A stretch of 6,662 nucleotides of DNA from CAYMAX01 sp964388595 (GTDB lineage Bacteria; Bacteroidota; Bacteroidia; Bacteroidales; UBA932), in contig CAYMAX010000070.1 in NCBI GenBank assembly GCA_964388595.1, positions 1 through 6,662 on the forward strand, read 5' to 3'. This document shows, one piece after another, positions 5,970-6,662 of the stretch (position 1 is its first letter; every line of letters begins with the position of its first letter). The position numbers were made by a program, and so were the translations under genes. Below the pieces are notes generated by a model, which did no database searches, had not been told where the DNA came from, and saw nothing but the letters and a program-made list of their open reading frames with translations.

Positions 5970-6662
5970 ATGTCACAGGAAAACAAAAAAGGTATTGACC
6001 GCAGAAGGTTTTTACAAGTATTAGGGGTAGGAGCCTTGACTTCTACAGCTTCTATATATGGATTTGCACAGAATGGAAGTGCTGTAAGCAGGTTGATTGG
6101 CGAAGAGGACTTATCTCAAAATGATAAAATAGCAGGACCCATGACATATCGCATCAATCCGAAGTCAGGTGAGAAAGTCTCTCTTTTGGGCTATGGGTGT
6201 ATGCGCTGGCCTGTTCTTCCACAAGATGGAGATAAGAAAGAAGGAGGAAGAAATTCAAAGGTCAATAATTTGGACCAAGTGAAAATCAATGAACTGGTGG
6301 ATTATGCTATCGCCCATGGTGTTACATATTTCGATACAGCCCCTGCGTACGGATTCTCTGAAGTATCTACAGGCATAGCTTTGAGCAGGCATCCCAGAAC
6401 GTCTTACACTATTGCTACTAAGATGTCCAATTTCGATCCCTCGCATACCACTCTTCAGGAAGGAAAAGAGATGTTTCAAAATTCACTGAAAGCTCTGCAA
6501 GTAGATTATATAGATTATTATTTATTGCACGGACTTGGAATGGGTGGCGTTCAGTCTTTCAAAAGCAGGTTCGTGGATAATGGACTTTTGAAATATCTGG
6601 AAGGTGAAAGAAAATCGGGACGTATCCGTAACCTTGGGTGGTCCTATCACGGAGACAAAGAG
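5970..6662 (+). CDS. Tat-signal aldo/keto reductase, 3' end cut by window edge
   Basis: The frame is open from ATG at 5970 through 231 codons to the right edge. The N-terminus is a twin-arginine signal: RRRFLQ at 11-16, a moderately hydrophobic h-region at about 17-33, and a possible cleavage after GFA at about 33. Export of a folded protein to the periplasm is therefore predicted. The aldo/keto reductase barrel starts near residue 58 (MTYRINPKSGEKVSLLGYG). The classical tetrad is complete in position: Asp122 and Tyr127 in FDTAPAYG, Lys151 in IATKM, and His187 in YYLLHG. The Fe-S upstream protein lacks the Tyr and Lys. Related Bacteroidota proteins often have a C-terminal [4Fe-4S] domain, which would lie outside the window. 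No Shine-Dalgarno is seen, and the leader ACAAACACAATATG is typical of the phylum. Its substrate and electron donor are unknown. Confidence 0.9.
   Translation, partial: MSQENKKGIDRRRFLQVLGVGALTSTASIYGFAQNGSAVSRLIGEEDLSQNDKIAGPMTYRINPKSGEKVSLLGYGCMRWPVLPQDGDKKEGGRNSKVNNLDQVKINELVDYAIAHGVTYFDTAPAYGFSEVSTGIALSRHPRTSYTIATKMSNFDPSHTTLQEGKEMFQNSLKALQVDYIDYYLLHGLGMGGVQSFKSRFVDNGLLKYLEGERKSGRIRNLGWSYHGDKE

Overview
The window looks like a chromosomal segment of an anaerobic member of the Bacteroidota, probably Bacteroidales. The evidence is a perfect TAnnTTTG-type -7 promoter element upstream of the efflux pair, weak or absent Shine-Dalgarno sequences before most genes, and protein families typical of that group: an RND pump with a lipoprotein adaptor, and aldo/keto reductases carrying Fe-S clusters or a Tat signal. 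Base composition looks moderate (mid-40s %GC by eye, not computed). The genus cannot be named from this sequence.

Layout. The left half lies on the minus strand and holds an efflux operon. A periplasmic adaptor lipoprotein (3318 to 2242) is followed 11 bp later by an RND inner-membrane permease that starts at 2230 and runs off the left edge after 743 codons. A 91-bp divergent intergenic region (3319-3409) carries the likely efflux promoter and a cluster of TGCGA/TGCGT half-sites. The right half lies on the plus strand and holds a compact redox cluster: a nitroreductase-family flavoprotein (3410-4051), 2 bp later an aldo/keto-reductase-fold protein with a C-terminal 2x[4Fe-4S] domain (4054-5235), 14 bp later a HAD phosphatase (5250-5897), then a 72-bp AT-rich gap and a second aldo/keto reductase with a Tat signal (from 5970, cut by the right edge).

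How the genes may work together. The adaptor and permease should form two parts of a tripartite exporter; the outer-membrane channel is not in view. The plus-strand genes look co-transcribed and are mainly redox enzymes. Both aldo/keto-reductase proteins carry apparent export signals, one lipoprotein-like and one Tat-like, although the family is normally cytosolic and uses NAD(P)H. The lipoprotein-like one has also lost two of the four classical catalytic residues (Tyr to Asn, Lys to His) while keeping eight cluster cysteines. An envelope-located redox role for this cluster is the most interesting hypothesis here, but it is inference. No RNA gene, CRISPR array, insertion sequence or other mobile element was recognised. 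Nearly all of the window is accounted for by six genes.
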